Below, piece after piece: positions 34,482 through 43,637 of a stretch of DNA of 64,000 bases; position 1 is the stretch's first letter, and each line of letters starts with the position of its first letter. Below the pieces are notes generated by a model. That model saw only the letters and a list, made by a program, of their open reading frames with translations. It did not search any database and was not told the DNA's origin. The position numbers and the translations under genes are program-made. The stretch covers positions 69,156 to 133,155 of the forward strand of contig NZ_JAEAMR010000020.1 in assembly GCF_015999245.1 (NCBI RefSeq), read 5' to 3'. The DNA comes from Streptomyces sp. AV19. Its GTDB lineage: Bacteria; Actinomycetota; Actinomycetes; Streptomycetales; Streptomycetaceae.

Positions 34482-36338
34482 TTGATAGTGATGCGCGCAA
34501 GCGGCACAGGTCCACGGGCGGGGATGGGCGACGGGGAGGACGCAGGGGCGCGGGAGCGTGACGGGAGCGGCCAGGTGCGGCGGTGGTCGCGTGTCGGCAT
34601 GGGGGCGCTGCTGGTGGTCTCGATCATCGGCGGCGGCACTGCCGCCGCCGTGGCCGACACCCACGCCCCGCGCTCCTCCGCAGCGGCCCTTGGCGCAGGC
34701 AAGCGAACCGCGACGCTCCCCGCTCCTACGGTGACAGGGCCAACGGAGAACGTCACGGCGGCGAATGCCCGTCCGGACATCACCGGTACCAGTGAGAATG
34801 GTGCGACGGTGCAGGTGAAGATCAAGCACGGCCAGACCAGCGAACTGCTGGGCAGCGTCACAGCCGATAAAACAACGGGCAAGTGGACGCTCACCCCGAA
34901 GAATCCCCTCCCAGCCGGCAAGATCACCCTCGCCGTCACCCAGACCAAGGACAAAAAGACCTCGAAAGCGGTCAACTGGCCCTTCTCCGTACCGGCGAAC
35001 CTCGCGCTTCCGGTGGTGACATCGCCGCATAAGGCGGCGAATGCCCGTCCGGACATCACCGGTACCAGTGAGAATGGTGCGACGGTGCAGGTGAAGATCA
35101 AGCACGGCCAGACCAGCGAACTGCTGGGCAGCGTCACAGCCGATAAAACAACGGGCAAGTGGACGCTCACCCCGAAGAATCCCCTCCCAGCCGGCAAGAT
35201 CACCCTCGCCGTCACCCAGACCAAGGACAAAGACACCTCGAATGCGGCCAGTTGGTCCGTCACCGTACCGGCGAAGCTCAAAGAGCCCAAGGTGACGTCA
35301 CCGGCGAAGGACGCCAAGGTGCCGACCGCCCGTCCGGTCATCGAGGGTACCGATGGTGTGAAGGGCGCGACGGTGCAGGTGAAGATCAAAAACGGCCAGA
35401 CAGTGGGCACTGTCAAGGTCGGCAAGAAGGGCCATTGGACGCTCACCCCGAAGCATCCCCTTCCGGCCGGCAAGATCACTCTGACCGTCACCCAGACCAA
35501 GGGCAACGACACCTCGAAAGCGGTCGAGCTGCCCTTCACCGTCCCGACCAACAAGCCGGTCAACCCCTGGGACATGGACGAGGTGGTCCTGGCCGATGTC
35601 GACGGGGACCACCGCGCCGACGTCCTCGCCAAGCCCACCAGCGACAGCGGCCTGTACTGGTTCAAGGGAAACGGGAACAAGACCTACAAGCAGGGCGTAA
35701 AGATCTTCGACTCCTGGGACTACACCCAGACGGTGGCCGCGGACTTCGACGGTGACGGCAAGACCGACCTGGTCGCCGTCGACAAGAGCGGCAACCTCAT
35801 GCTCTGGCGCGGCGAGGGTGGCGGGAAGTTCGCCTCCCCGACGCTCCTGACGAAGTGGGGTGGCAAGGAACAGACCACCGCCGGTGACGTCGACGGCGAT
35901 GGCGTCGCCGACCTCGTCGCCCGTGACGCCAAGGACGGCGAGCTCAAGCTCTGGCGCGGCCAGAAGATCAAGGGGGGCAACCCCTTCGCCAAGCCTCTGG
36001 CCCTGACCAAGTGGTCCGGCTTCGCCCAGACCACCATCAGCGACGTCGACGGCGATGGCAAGGCCGACCTCATCGCCATGGACACCAACCACCTCCTCAA
36101 GTACTGGAAGTCCGACGGCAACGCCAAGGACAACCCCTTCCGCAAGCCCATCACCCTGACCAAGTGGGCCGGCTTCACCCACACCACCGCCGGCGACATC
36201 AACGGCGACCACAAATTCGACCTCATCGCCGTGGACACCAACAAAGGCCAGCTCAAGAACTGGACCTCCAACGGCAAAACCGAAGGCAACCCCTTCAGCA
36301 AGCCCACCGTCGTCAAGCTCACCTACTTCAAGAACTAG
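34482..36338 (+). CDS. Exported Ig-like repeat/FG-GAP beta-propeller protein
   Basis: ~618-aa membrane-anchored or secreted protein. A basic N-terminus and one hydrophobic segment (ALLVVSIIGGGTAAAVA) precede three bacterial Ig-like repeats of ~92 residues (each with ARPDITGT, GATVQVKIK, GKWTLTPK, AGKITL..TQTK), then five FG-GAP/VCBS blades with calcium-type DxDGDxxxD loops (ADVDGDHRADV, ADFDGDGKTDL, GDVDGDGVADL, SDVDGDGKADL, GDINGDHKFDL). The first two Ig-like repeats contain a 199-bp perfect duplication. Start uncertain: TTG 34482 lies 6 nt after AGGAG; GTG 34488 and ATG 34491 are alternatives. Probably cell-surface adhesion; no catalytic domain seen. Confidence 0.82.
   Translation: MIVMRASGTGPRAGMGDGEDAGARERDGSGQVRRWSRVGMGALLVVSIIGGGTAAAVADTHAPRSSAAALGAGKRTATLPAPTVTGPTENVTAANARPDITGTSENGATVQVKIKHGQTSELLGSVTADKTTGKWTLTPKNPLPAGKITLAVTQTKDKKTSKAVNWPFSVPANLALPVVTSPHKAANARPDITGTSENGATVQVKIKHGQTSELLGSVTADKTTGKWTLTPKNPLPAGKITLAVTQTKDKDTSNAASWSVTVPAKLKEPKVTSPAKDAKVPTARPVIEGTDGVKGATVQVKIKNGQTVGTVKVGKKGHWTLTPKHPLPAGKITLTVTQTKGNDTSKAVELPFTVPTNKPVNPWDMDEVVLADVDGDHRADVLAKPTSDSGLYWFKGNGNKTYKQGVKIFDSWDYTQTVAADFDGDGKTDLVAVDKSGNLMLWRGEGGGKFASPTLLTKWGGKEQTTAGDVDGDGVADLVARDAKDGELKLWRGQKIKGGNPFAKPLALTKWSGFAQTTISDVDGDGKADLIAMDTNHLLKYWKSDGNAKDNPFRKPITLTKWAGFTHTTAGDINGDHKFDLIAVDTNKGQLKNWTSNGKTEGNPFSKPTVVKLTYFKN
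34757..35231. repeat. 199-bp perfect direct repeat inside the Ig-like gene
   Basis: Bases 34757-34955 and 35033-35231 are identical with a period of 276 bp, exactly 92 codons. The third Ig-like unit (from ~35324) has diverged. Identity at synonymous sites shows the duplication or gene conversion is recent. Confidence 0.9.
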
Positions 36339-36418
36339 CACCGGCCACAGGCGAACAGTGCCCGCACACCAGTAACCCGGGCACCCTCACCCCGTGAACA
36401 AACGGGCCGGCAACACAA

Positions 36419-36466
36419 GGAAGGGCTGGGAACACGCACATCACACACGTGTCCCCAGCCCTTCCC
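36419..36466 (+). terminator. Hairpin terminator after the Ig-like gene
   Basis: An 18-bp arm GGAAGGGCTGGGAACACG (36419-36436) pairs with 36448-36465 with one mismatch around an 11-nt loop, 80 bp past the stop codon. Confidence 0.8.
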
Positions 36467-37319
36467 GCACTCCCCACATCAACGGCCGACACGACCACCC
36501 AGGGGAGTACCGGAAAGGCGGCCCCTCCACGACGGGGAGCGCCCCGATCAACGAGCCCGGCCACTCCTGGCGACAGCCGAGAGCGATCGACAACACGCAT
36601 GACCGCGACCAATGTCGCCTCCCCTGCCACCACGGCGTTTCCAGGACCCTCCCCCTCTTCACCGAGTCGGGTGGACGATGGCTACGGCGGCCTCGTGCCA
36701 CATACCCCATCCGGAATACGCGTTCGCCGACCGACCCGCTGGAGGCCGCGATGTCGACCGCGTCGAGGTGTTCGGCGAGCTTGAACGACATATATCGCGT
36801 GCCCACATCCGAGTGATGTATCAGCTCGTCCGGGGCAGGGAGCCGTCCATGGCGGCCCCGCTGCCATAGCGCCATCTCCACGGCATCCATTACCAGTTGG
36901 GCCTACTTGGTGGTGGCCGCGGCCCGGCCGATGTGGTGCGCCGGAAGAAGGTGTCCACGACGAAAGCGACGCGGACGGCTCCGGACCATGCATGAGAAAA
37001 GCAGCAGGCCAAACGGGACTTGTGGGGCGCCCAGTGCTCTGTAAGAGGCACGCCGGGTGCGCAGGGCGGTCCAGGGAAACGGACTGGTTGGAAGATCAGT
37101 ACCGCGCCCGGGCCGAACCGCTACACTGTCCGCGAGCACGAACGCCTCTATCCCACTCGCGACCAGCAGGGCTACGGCGCAACCGCTTCGACTTCCCTCG
37201 GAAGGAACCGCACCTCCCGCAGAACCGGCCGCAAGACGCCTGAGCATGCGCACAGGAGGAGAGTTCTTTCTGCTGTGCAGGGAACGCCTGTGCTGGATGG
37301 GCCGGCCAGCCGATGCTTC
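36467..37319. other. Gene-poor region containing an IS3 remnant
   Basis: Apart from the transposase fragment at 36723-36985, I see no supportable gene between the terminator and the acyltransferase 3' end. Overlapping short frames on both strands lack ribosome-binding sites and domain signals. Confidence 0.5.
36723..36985 (-). pseudogene. IS3-family transposase (OrfB) remnant
   Basis: Reading the minus strand, AFVVDTFFRR, GRAAATTK, AQLVMDAVEMALWQRGR and ELIHHSDVGTRYMSFKLAEH, then AASSGSVGE, match in order the integrase-core region of IS3-type transposases. A frameshift separates the first two pieces, a TAG stop follows ATTK, and both ends of the gene are missing. Non-functional scar of an insertion sequence. 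Confidence 0.8.
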
Positions 37320-38459
37320 TCAGCGCCCCTTCACCTGCGCGAAAGCCTGGACCATGCGGGTCCTGAGCCAGCGCCCCGCGGGCCGCTCCACGTACCTGTG
37401 CACGAACCACGACACCACCAGCATCCCGGCAACCACCAGGGGCACGATGACGTGCGGCGGAACCCGCTCGCCCATGACATGCGTGATTTGCCAACCGATG
37501 CACTCATGCAGCAGATACAGCGGATAGGTCAACGCGCCCGCAACCGGCAGCCAGCGGCAGGTAACCCACGAAAGCCTCCCGGTCGCCAGAAACGCCATGA
37601 GAACAAACCACATGCCCACGACCACGACAACCGGCCAGTACGGGACAGTGTGCCCCAGGTAGGTCCGCAGGTGGCTCCACGTCGTATGCGCGAAGGGCAG
37701 GGAGGCGCAGAAGCACGTCAGCACCATGCCCGTCAGCAAGACGTTCGGGCGAAAACGGTACATGAGGTAGAAGGCCACCCCTGCAATGAAGTACCAGCTG
37801 CACTCGGGCATGACGAGCATCCGCAGCGGCCCGTCGCCGGCTCCCGCGCATAGGGCGCTGGCCGCCATCCACGCACCGCAGAAGATCAGCACGCGGCGAT
37901 AGGTCAGTCCCCACCAGCACATCAAGGCGAACAGCAGGTAGAAGCGCAGCTCCGCGAAGAGCGTCCAGTAGACGCCGTCCACGTCCTGCACGCCCAGGGG
38001 CTCCTGCAGCATGGTGAGGTTGGTGAGCACATCCCACCACGGCCGGGGCTTCTGCGGACCAGGGATTACGGCGACCACAAGCGTCGTGGCGACAACACCG
38101 AACCAGTAAGCGGGAAAGAGACGTACGGCCCTGGACACGAAGAAGCCCCGCACGGGCTTCCCCCAGCAGCTCATGCAGATGACAAAACCGCTGATGAGGA
38201 AAAAGAGCTCGACGCCCAGCCAGCCGTACGCCGCGACGGGGAACGCCCGCGGGAACAGCTCCTTCGTATCCGTCCGCCATCCGCCGCCGAACGCGACATA
38301 TTGGTACGCGATGTAGTGATACACGACCACGCAGAGCGCCGCGAACAGCCGGATGCCGTCAAGTGCGACGACGCGCCCGGGGTGGTCCTTCCCATCAGCG
38401 TCGAGGCCCTTCCGCCGGATGTTGATTTTCTGCTCGGCACAGCCAGCTTCGTCGACCAT
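37320..38459 (-). CDS. Membrane O-acyltransferase (acyltransferase 3 family)
   Basis: 379-aa integral membrane protein with ~10 hydrophobic segments. Family motifs: VALDGIRLFAALCVVVYHY (catalytic-type His), FFLISGFVICMS, RAVRLFPAYW and the late YPLYLLHE. Such enzymes acylate surface sugars or lipids. It follows the PIG-L lipoprotein gene on the same strand with a 49-bp gap, in a cluster with Stealth-type transferases, so modification of a cell-surface polysaccharide is likely. Confidence 0.9.
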   Translation of the reverse strand: MVDEAGCAEQKINIRRKGLDADGKDHPGRVVALDGIRLFAALCVVVYHYIAYQYVAFGGGWRTDTKELFPRAFPVAAYGWLGVELFFLISGFVICMSCWGKPVRGFFVSRAVRLFPAYWFGVVATTLVVAVIPGPQKPRPWWDVLTNLTMLQEPLGVQDVDGVYWTLFAELRFYLLFALMCWWGLTYRRVLIFCGAWMAASALCAGAGDGPLRMLVMPECSWYFIAGVAFYLMYRFRPNVLLTGMVLTCFCASLPFAHTTWSHLRTYLGHTVPYWPVVVVVGMWFVLMAFLATGRLSWVTCRWLPVAGALTYPLYLLHECIGWQITHVMGERVPPHVIVPLVVAGMLVVSWFVHRYVERPAGRWLRTRMVQAFAQVKGR

Positions 38460-38508
38460 GACTCAAGGACTCCTGGTACTGGTGACATTCCTCCGGGAAC
38501 GACCGTCG

Positions 38509-40719
38509 TCACGCGAAACGCGTCACGTCCGGTCCCGGCTGACGGGACGTAAGGAGCTTTCCCTCCGCCGTCAGCGTGGCGACCACCAGCCGGCCCTTGG
38601 CGTCCACAGCGATCGTCGGGGCACCCACGGCCTGCTCGCCGCAGACTGCCCATCTCGGGTGCGCGCCCCGGCCCAGCCCGCCGGCGCTGAGGCTTCCGGC
38701 GTCGTTCCGGCTGACGAGCACGGCCCGTTCGCCTCCCTCCGGATCCGCCGCGACGGCCATCACACCGTAGCCACAGCCCACGAGGCCCGGACCCAGTTCC
38801 TCCCACTGCCCGTCCTTGTCGTCCAGCCGGTAGACCAGCGGCCTGGCCGTCCTCGGCTGCCGGAACACCAACAGGAGCCCACCGTCGGGCTGGGCCACCA
38901 GCGTCGGCGGATCCGCCGGGACGGGCAGCCTGCCGTGGGCGGCCAGGGCGAAGTCACCGCCGGGACGTTCCTGCACCCAGTGGTGAACCGTGTCATGACC
39001 CGAACCGGCCACATGAATACGGCCGTCGGAACCCGTGACCGCGCTGAGGCCCTCCTGGACCTCGGCGCCGCCCAGATCCGTCCACTCCTCGCCCCAACGA
39101 CCCTCCCTGTCCTGGCGCTTGGTGCTCACGCCCTTGGCCCAGGTGCGGACGAAGACCTGTGCGCTGCCGTCCGCGTTACGAGCTACCGCGGGGGCGCCCA
39201 CGCGGCGGCCGCGGACCGGGTCCTCCTCGGGATTGCCCAGAGAGGTCCAGAAACCGAAGCGGCCACCAGGGCTCTCCTGCTCCAGAGCGACGATCTCACG
39301 ACGGTTGCCCTCCGCGTCCGCCCCGAGCCCGGCGAATCGCTCGGCGAACAACTGCCAACGGCCGTCCTTGGTCTGCGAGATGGCGAGGGCGGGCGCGAGC
39401 ATGCCGCCGCCGAGCAGCCGGGGCGCGTCGAAGCGGCCGCTGCCGGGAGCGCTCTCGATCCACATCGCGGCCTGCTGGTCGAGCACGCCGAACGCGGTCA
39501 GCCGACCGTCGTGCCCGCGCTGCAGCCACGTGGTGGTGCCGGGGTAACGGACATTGGTGCTCTCGATCCAGCCAGTGCCGTACGAACGGTCCCTGCCGAC
39601 CTCGAAGTCGCCACAACCCGCGGCGAAACCACAGCCGAGAGCGGGATCGCCGCCATAGGCGTTGATGACATCTGCCTTACCGCGCACGAGGCCCGGCGGC
39701 AGGTTGAACGGCCAGCGCTCGTTGTAGTAGCCCCGGTAGGTGGTGACTATGAAATGCCTGCCGTCCCCGGGGCCACGATAACGCTCCAGAGCCGCATGGG
39801 TGAAAAGGGCGACCGCCGTGTGATCCGGATGATCGGAGTAACCGGACTGATCATGGTGCGGACGATGCTTCGCGCCGTGGACCTGCATGTCCGGGTCCGG
39901 GTCCATGGTACGGATCAGGGTCGGCCTGAACCGGTCCAGCACACCCGCCAGCGCATCGATGAGCCCGGCGCGGGTGACGGGATGAGCGCCACGGACGGTG
40001 GAGCCGGTGGACACACGGGTGCGGGTGACCACCTTCGGGTCGGACCACAGGTCCCCCAGCCTGGTGTCCTTCCGGTGGGGTGGCTCCCCTGTCCGCCCGG
40101 TCCGCGGCGTTCGCCGGGCGCCGGTGTCCTTCCGGCGGGACGGCTCCTCCTGCGCGGCGCACCCGTTCTTCCCGGCCGACCCCTCCCCGGCGCCGAGCAG
40201 ATCCGCCGTGTGCTGGCAGATTCCGAGGAAGACCAGGGTGACGCCGGGGCGCTCGACCAGACTGTCCACCTCGCACCGCAGGCCGCCGGGCAGGTCCAGG
40301 ACGCCGCGCTTCCACTTGGCAAGCGGCTTGCCGGTCGCCATCAGCGCGTAGGCCTGACGCAGGCCCTGCTGACGGGAGCCGGCGTAACCCGCGAAGTCGG
40401 GCCTGGGCTTCTTCTCGCCGGGCACCCCGTTGATGCCATTGGCCTCGCCGCTGGTCACATAGACAGTCACCACACGGTGGTTGGCGTCGATGGACTGGCG
40501 GACGTCAGGGTTCATGAAGTCCAGGTCGTCGTCCGGGTGGGCGACGACCTGCATGGTGACGGCACCGCCGGTGCCGCCGTTGTCGGCCGCCATCTTGGCA
40601 CGCGCAGCCGGTCCGGTTCCCGCGGCCTCGGAGACGGGCCTGCAGCCCGCCGCGGCAAGCGCCGCCATCGCGGTCACCACCAGCCTCCTGCTCGGCCCGG
40701 TCCCCTGGCGTTGCCTCAC
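38509..40719 (-). CDS. PIG-L deacetylase lipoprotein with C-terminal propeller
   Basis: 736-aa exported lipoprotein. The signal ends in the lipobox AAAGC (C26). The PIG-L/LmbE zinc motif is AHPDDD (H61-P-D-D) with the partner DHPDH further on; YVTSGEANG is also typical. Residues ~370-736 are repeated W/G-rich strands (ALAISQTKDGRWQLF, VARNADGSAQVFVR, LVAQPDGGLLLVFRQ) like a tectonin or sialidase-type propeller. Predicted de-N-acetylase of an amino-sugar polymer at the surface. The GTG at 40719 lies 5 bp after the stop of the GT4-Stealth gene, implying one transcript. Confidence 0.88.
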   Translation of the reverse strand: MRQRQGTGPSRRLVVTAMAALAAAGCRPVSEAAGTGPAARAKMAADNGGTGGAVTMQVVAHPDDDLDFMNPDVRQSIDANHRVVTVYVTSGEANGINGVPGEKKPRPDFAGYAGSRQQGLRQAYALMATGKPLAKWKRGVLDLPGGLRCEVDSLVERPGVTLVFLGICQHTADLLGAGEGSAGKNGCAAQEEPSRRKDTGARRTPRTGRTGEPPHRKDTRLGDLWSDPKVVTRTRVSTGSTVRGAHPVTRAGLIDALAGVLDRFRPTLIRTMDPDPDMQVHGAKHRPHHDQSGYSDHPDHTAVALFTHAALERYRGPGDGRHFIVTTYRGYYNERWPFNLPPGLVRGKADVINAYGGDPALGCGFAAGCGDFEVGRDRSYGTGWIESTNVRYPGTTTWLQRGHDGRLTAFGVLDQQAAMWIESAPGSGRFDAPRLLGGGMLAPALAISQTKDGRWQLFAERFAGLGADAEGNRREIVALEQESPGGRFGFWTSLGNPEEDPVRGRRVGAPAVARNADGSAQVFVRTWAKGVSTKRQDREGRWGEEWTDLGGAEVQEGLSAVTGSDGRIHVAGSGHDTVHHWVQERPGGDFALAAHGRLPVPADPPTLVAQPDGGLLLVFRQPRTARPLVYRLDDKDGQWEELGPGLVGCGYGVMAVAADPEGGERAVLVSRNDAGSLSAGGLGRGAHPRWAVCGEQAVGAPTIAVDAKGRLVVATLTAEGKLLTSRQPGPDVTRFA

Positions 40720-40723
40720 GTGA

Positions 40724-43594
40724 TCAGTCGTCCTCTCGTGCCAGGATCCGGTTCCGCACCGAGCCCTTCTCGTACTGGGAGGCGACAGGGAAGTAGCCGT
40801 CCAGGAAGACCGCGAGCGCGTCGGTCTGCTCGTCCTCCGGGACGTCCCCGTCGTGGTAGTCGTTGACGCAGAACACGTCATAGGAGCGCAGCGCCAGCAG
40901 GCGGCGCAGGCGCGCGTGGTGTTCGCGCAGACCCACGTTGACGAAGGCGGAGCTCAGCGACCCCGGGATGCTGGTTCCGGTGAAGAGGCCGTACCAGTGG
41001 TGCAGCGACGAGGTGATGGCCAGGTCGGTGCAGCTGCGGAACTGTGCCTCGGCGGTGCGGGCCACCTCTTCGGCGAAGCGTTCCTCCAGCTCCGCCAGGA
41101 CGCTGCGGCGCAGCGGGTGCGGAGTGTGCAGGAAGGTGTTGGCGATGGTCTTGCCGAACTCCCGCTCCATCAAGGCTCGGCTGTTCTTCGCGGCAGCGAA
41201 GGAGGGGTCGCTCTCCAGCGACGGGTCACCGGCCGGGATCTTGGTGGACGATATGAAGCACTTGGCCGCGCCGGAGCCGTGGAAGAAGGACTCGGGCTTC
41301 ATCGGACGGCCGAGGAAGACGTCATCGTTGAAATAGAGGATGTGCTCGGCAATGCCCTCGATGCGGTGGATCCGGCTCTCGATGGCGTGCGAGTTGAACG
41401 ACGGCAGGCGTCCTGTGCCGCCGAAGACCTCCCGGTGGCTGACGACGCGCACCCGCGGATGGTCGGTGTCCAGCCAGTCGGGCGTCTGGTCGTCGGTGAG
41501 GAGGTAGACGTTGCGCACCCACGGCGCGTGCAGGTCCAGTGAGCGCAGGGAGTACCGCAGTTCGTCACGGCTGCGGAAGCGCGCCGAGTTGCTCGCGGAC
41601 TCGGCGATGGGCATGCCGTGCTCGGCCTGTGCGCGTGTCTTGCGCTTCAGCCAGGCCTCGTCCGTGCCGTCGACCCAGGTGTAAACGACGTCGATCGGGA
41701 AGTCGATCTCGTCGGCGAAGGTCTTGGCGAATGCCTCGACGGTGCGGTACTCGCGCTCGCCGATCGTGGCGCCGGCCGTGTGCTCCAGCTCGGTGCGCGG
41801 GAACGTGGGGCCGTAAAGAGTGCCGGCCGGGACGGTCACCGTCGTCTCGTCGTCCTCGGTGTTCTGCCAGAAGACGATGTTGCAGCCGTAGACGCCGCTG
41901 ATGCGCAGCTGCCCCTGGCCGGTGAGAACCGGACGGAAGACGCGCACGATGTTGCATCTGTCCGGGACTGCCGACGGGCCGGAGAACGAGGCGAGGGACG
42001 TGCGCAGCACTGCCCCGCGGTCGTTGAGGAAACCCGCGTAGACCGGCTCGTCGCGGTAGTACCCGGCGAAGGCGGTCAGGAACTCGTCGCGCCGCGCGCC
42101 GTCCACCAGAACGCTGTACCGCAGCTGCGGGGTGGGGAAGAGGGCGTACGGAATCCCGAGCTCATTCAGCACCGCCACCGTCAGGTCGAGGTTATCCTGC
42201 ATGGCCTCGAAGGGCGTGGTGTTCTCGCGGATCAGGTTGATCTGTCCGCCGGCCCGCTTGATGTCGGGGCGGGCTGCCTCGATCCGGACTTCGTGGGCCT
42301 TGTGGGCCACGTCGGAGTACGGGCGGTCGATGCCCTGCGGGACTGCGGCGCCGGTGATGCCGCCCTGGGCGTCGGCCGCGGCCTGGAGGGTGCGGCGGCG
42401 GGCCTTGTCAGCGGTGCGCTGTCCCCCGGCGTGGTAGGCGGCCAGTTCCTCCAGCAGGCGGTTCCACTCCTGGGCGACCTGGCCGTCAGTGAACCGCTCG
42501 GAGGTCTTGAGGGCAGCGGCGCCCATCTTCTTGCGCAGTTCGTCGTCGTCCATCAGCTTGGCGAGGGCCGCCGCGAGTTCGGTCTCGTCGCCGAGCGGGA
42601 CGAGGAAACCGTCGTGGCCGTCGGTGAGTACCTCACTGGGGCCGTTGGGACAGTCATAGGCGATGACCGGGACGCCGGCCGCTGGGGCCTCGACGAGCAC
42701 CAGGCCGAAGGCATCGACGCGGGCGGTGAGCATGACGATGGACGCCTTGGCCCACTCTTCGGTCATGTTCGGGGTGCTGCCGACCAGTTGTACCTGATCG
42801 GCGACGCCGAGCTGGCCGGCGAGGCTCTTGAGCGCCCGCATGCGGGGGCCGTCGCCGAGGATGCGCAGGGTCCAGCGGGGACGGTCCTGAGCGACGGTGG
42901 CGAAGGCGCGTACCGCGTGCTCGATCTGCTTCTCTTCGGCCAGGCGCGCACCGATCACCACGGTTCGGGTCTGCAGAGTGGACCGTGGGCGGTAGCCGCT
43001 GGGCAGGGCGTTGCCGATGGCGGCAAGGCGGGGGGCGCAGGCGCCAAGGGTCTCGGCGAACCAGTCACGGGTGCGTCCGGTGAGCGCGACCAGGGCATCG
43101 ATGGCGGAACTGTACATGCGCAGCGGCTCGCCGGAGGGGCCGCGCAGCTCCGAGACGCGGTGGTCGAGGTGGACGGTGAGCACGTGCGGCGGGGCGAGCC
43201 GGGCCATGCAGGCCATCAGCGCGGGGGTGGTGGAGATCAACACGTCCGTGTCGATCGTGCGCAGGGCTTCGGTGAGCTCCACGTCGGTGAGGCGGCTGAA
43301 GTCCGACTCCCAGGAGGTGCTGACCAGTTCGCTGGGGGTGGCGGCCAGGCGTCGGTGGGCGGCGGCCATGACTTCGGTCGTCTCGGCCTCGACGGGGCGC
43401 TGCTGGTCGCCCTTCTTCTCCACGAGGTAGCGCACGGGCACGGCGCAGTTGCCGAAGAACGTCTCGCCGGTGGTGCGAAAGACGCTGAGGATTTCCACGT
43501 CGTGCTGTTTGGTGAGCAGCTCGGCGAGGGTCATCGTGGCGCGTTCGGTACCGCCCATCTCGTCGGCGTAGGTCAGCAGAAAGGTGATTTTCAC
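40724..43594 (-). CDS. GT4 glycosyltransferase-Stealth phosphotransferase fusion
   Basis: 956-aa bifunctional protein. Residues ~1-390 are a GT-B family 4 glycosyltransferase (FLLTYADEMGGTERATMTLA, VIGARLAEEKQIEHAVRAF, APAAGVPVIAYDCPNGPSE). From ~440 on is a Stealth protein: CR1 IDVVYTWVDG at ~633, CR2 RSRDELRYSLRSLDLHAPWV with LLTDDQTPDWL, a FNDDVFLG metal region, CR3 FLHTPHPLRRSVL and CR4 YDVFCVND. Stealth proteins transfer sugar-1-phosphates in phosphodiester-linked capsular or wall polymers. The GTG at 43594 has only a weak GAAAG upstream. Fusion of both activities suggests successive steps on one polymer. Confidence 0.88.
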   Translation of the reverse strand: MKITFLLTYADEMGGTERATMTLAELLTKQHDVEILSVFRTTGETFFGNCAVPVRYLVEKKGDQQRPVEAETTEVMAAAHRRLAATPSELVSTSWESDFSRLTDVELTEALRTIDTDVLISTTPALMACMARLAPPHVLTVHLDHRVSELRGPSGEPLRMYSSAIDALVALTGRTRDWFAETLGACAPRLAAIGNALPSGYRPRSTLQTRTVVIGARLAEEKQIEHAVRAFATVAQDRPRWTLRILGDGPRMRALKSLAGQLGVADQVQLVGSTPNMTEEWAKASIVMLTARVDAFGLVLVEAPAAGVPVIAYDCPNGPSEVLTDGHDGFLVPLGDETELAAALAKLMDDDELRKKMGAAALKTSERFTDGQVAQEWNRLLEELAAYHAGGQRTADKARRRTLQAAADAQGGITGAAVPQGIDRPYSDVAHKAHEVRIEAARPDIKRAGGQINLIRENTTPFEAMQDNLDLTVAVLNELGIPYALFPTPQLRYSVLVDGARRDEFLTAFAGYYRDEPVYAGFLNDRGAVLRTSLASFSGPSAVPDRCNIVRVFRPVLTGQGQLRISGVYGCNIVFWQNTEDDETTVTVPAGTLYGPTFPRTELEHTAGATIGEREYRTVEAFAKTFADEIDFPIDVVYTWVDGTDEAWLKRKTRAQAEHGMPIAESASNSARFRSRDELRYSLRSLDLHAPWVRNVYLLTDDQTPDWLDTDHPRVRVVSHREVFGGTGRLPSFNSHAIESRIHRIEGIAEHILYFNDDVFLGRPMKPESFFHGSGAAKCFISSTKIPAGDPSLESDPSFAAAKNSRALMEREFGKTIANTFLHTPHPLRRSVLAELEERFAEEVARTAEAQFRSCTDLAITSSLHHWYGLFTGTSIPGSLSSAFVNVGLREHHARLRRLLALRSYDVFCVNDYHDGDVPEDEQTDALAVFLDGYFPVASQYEKGSVRNRILAREDD

Positions 43595-43637
43595 GTGCGG
43601 CTTTCGTGGTCTGCGGCGGTCCGGGAGGCTGGTGCCT

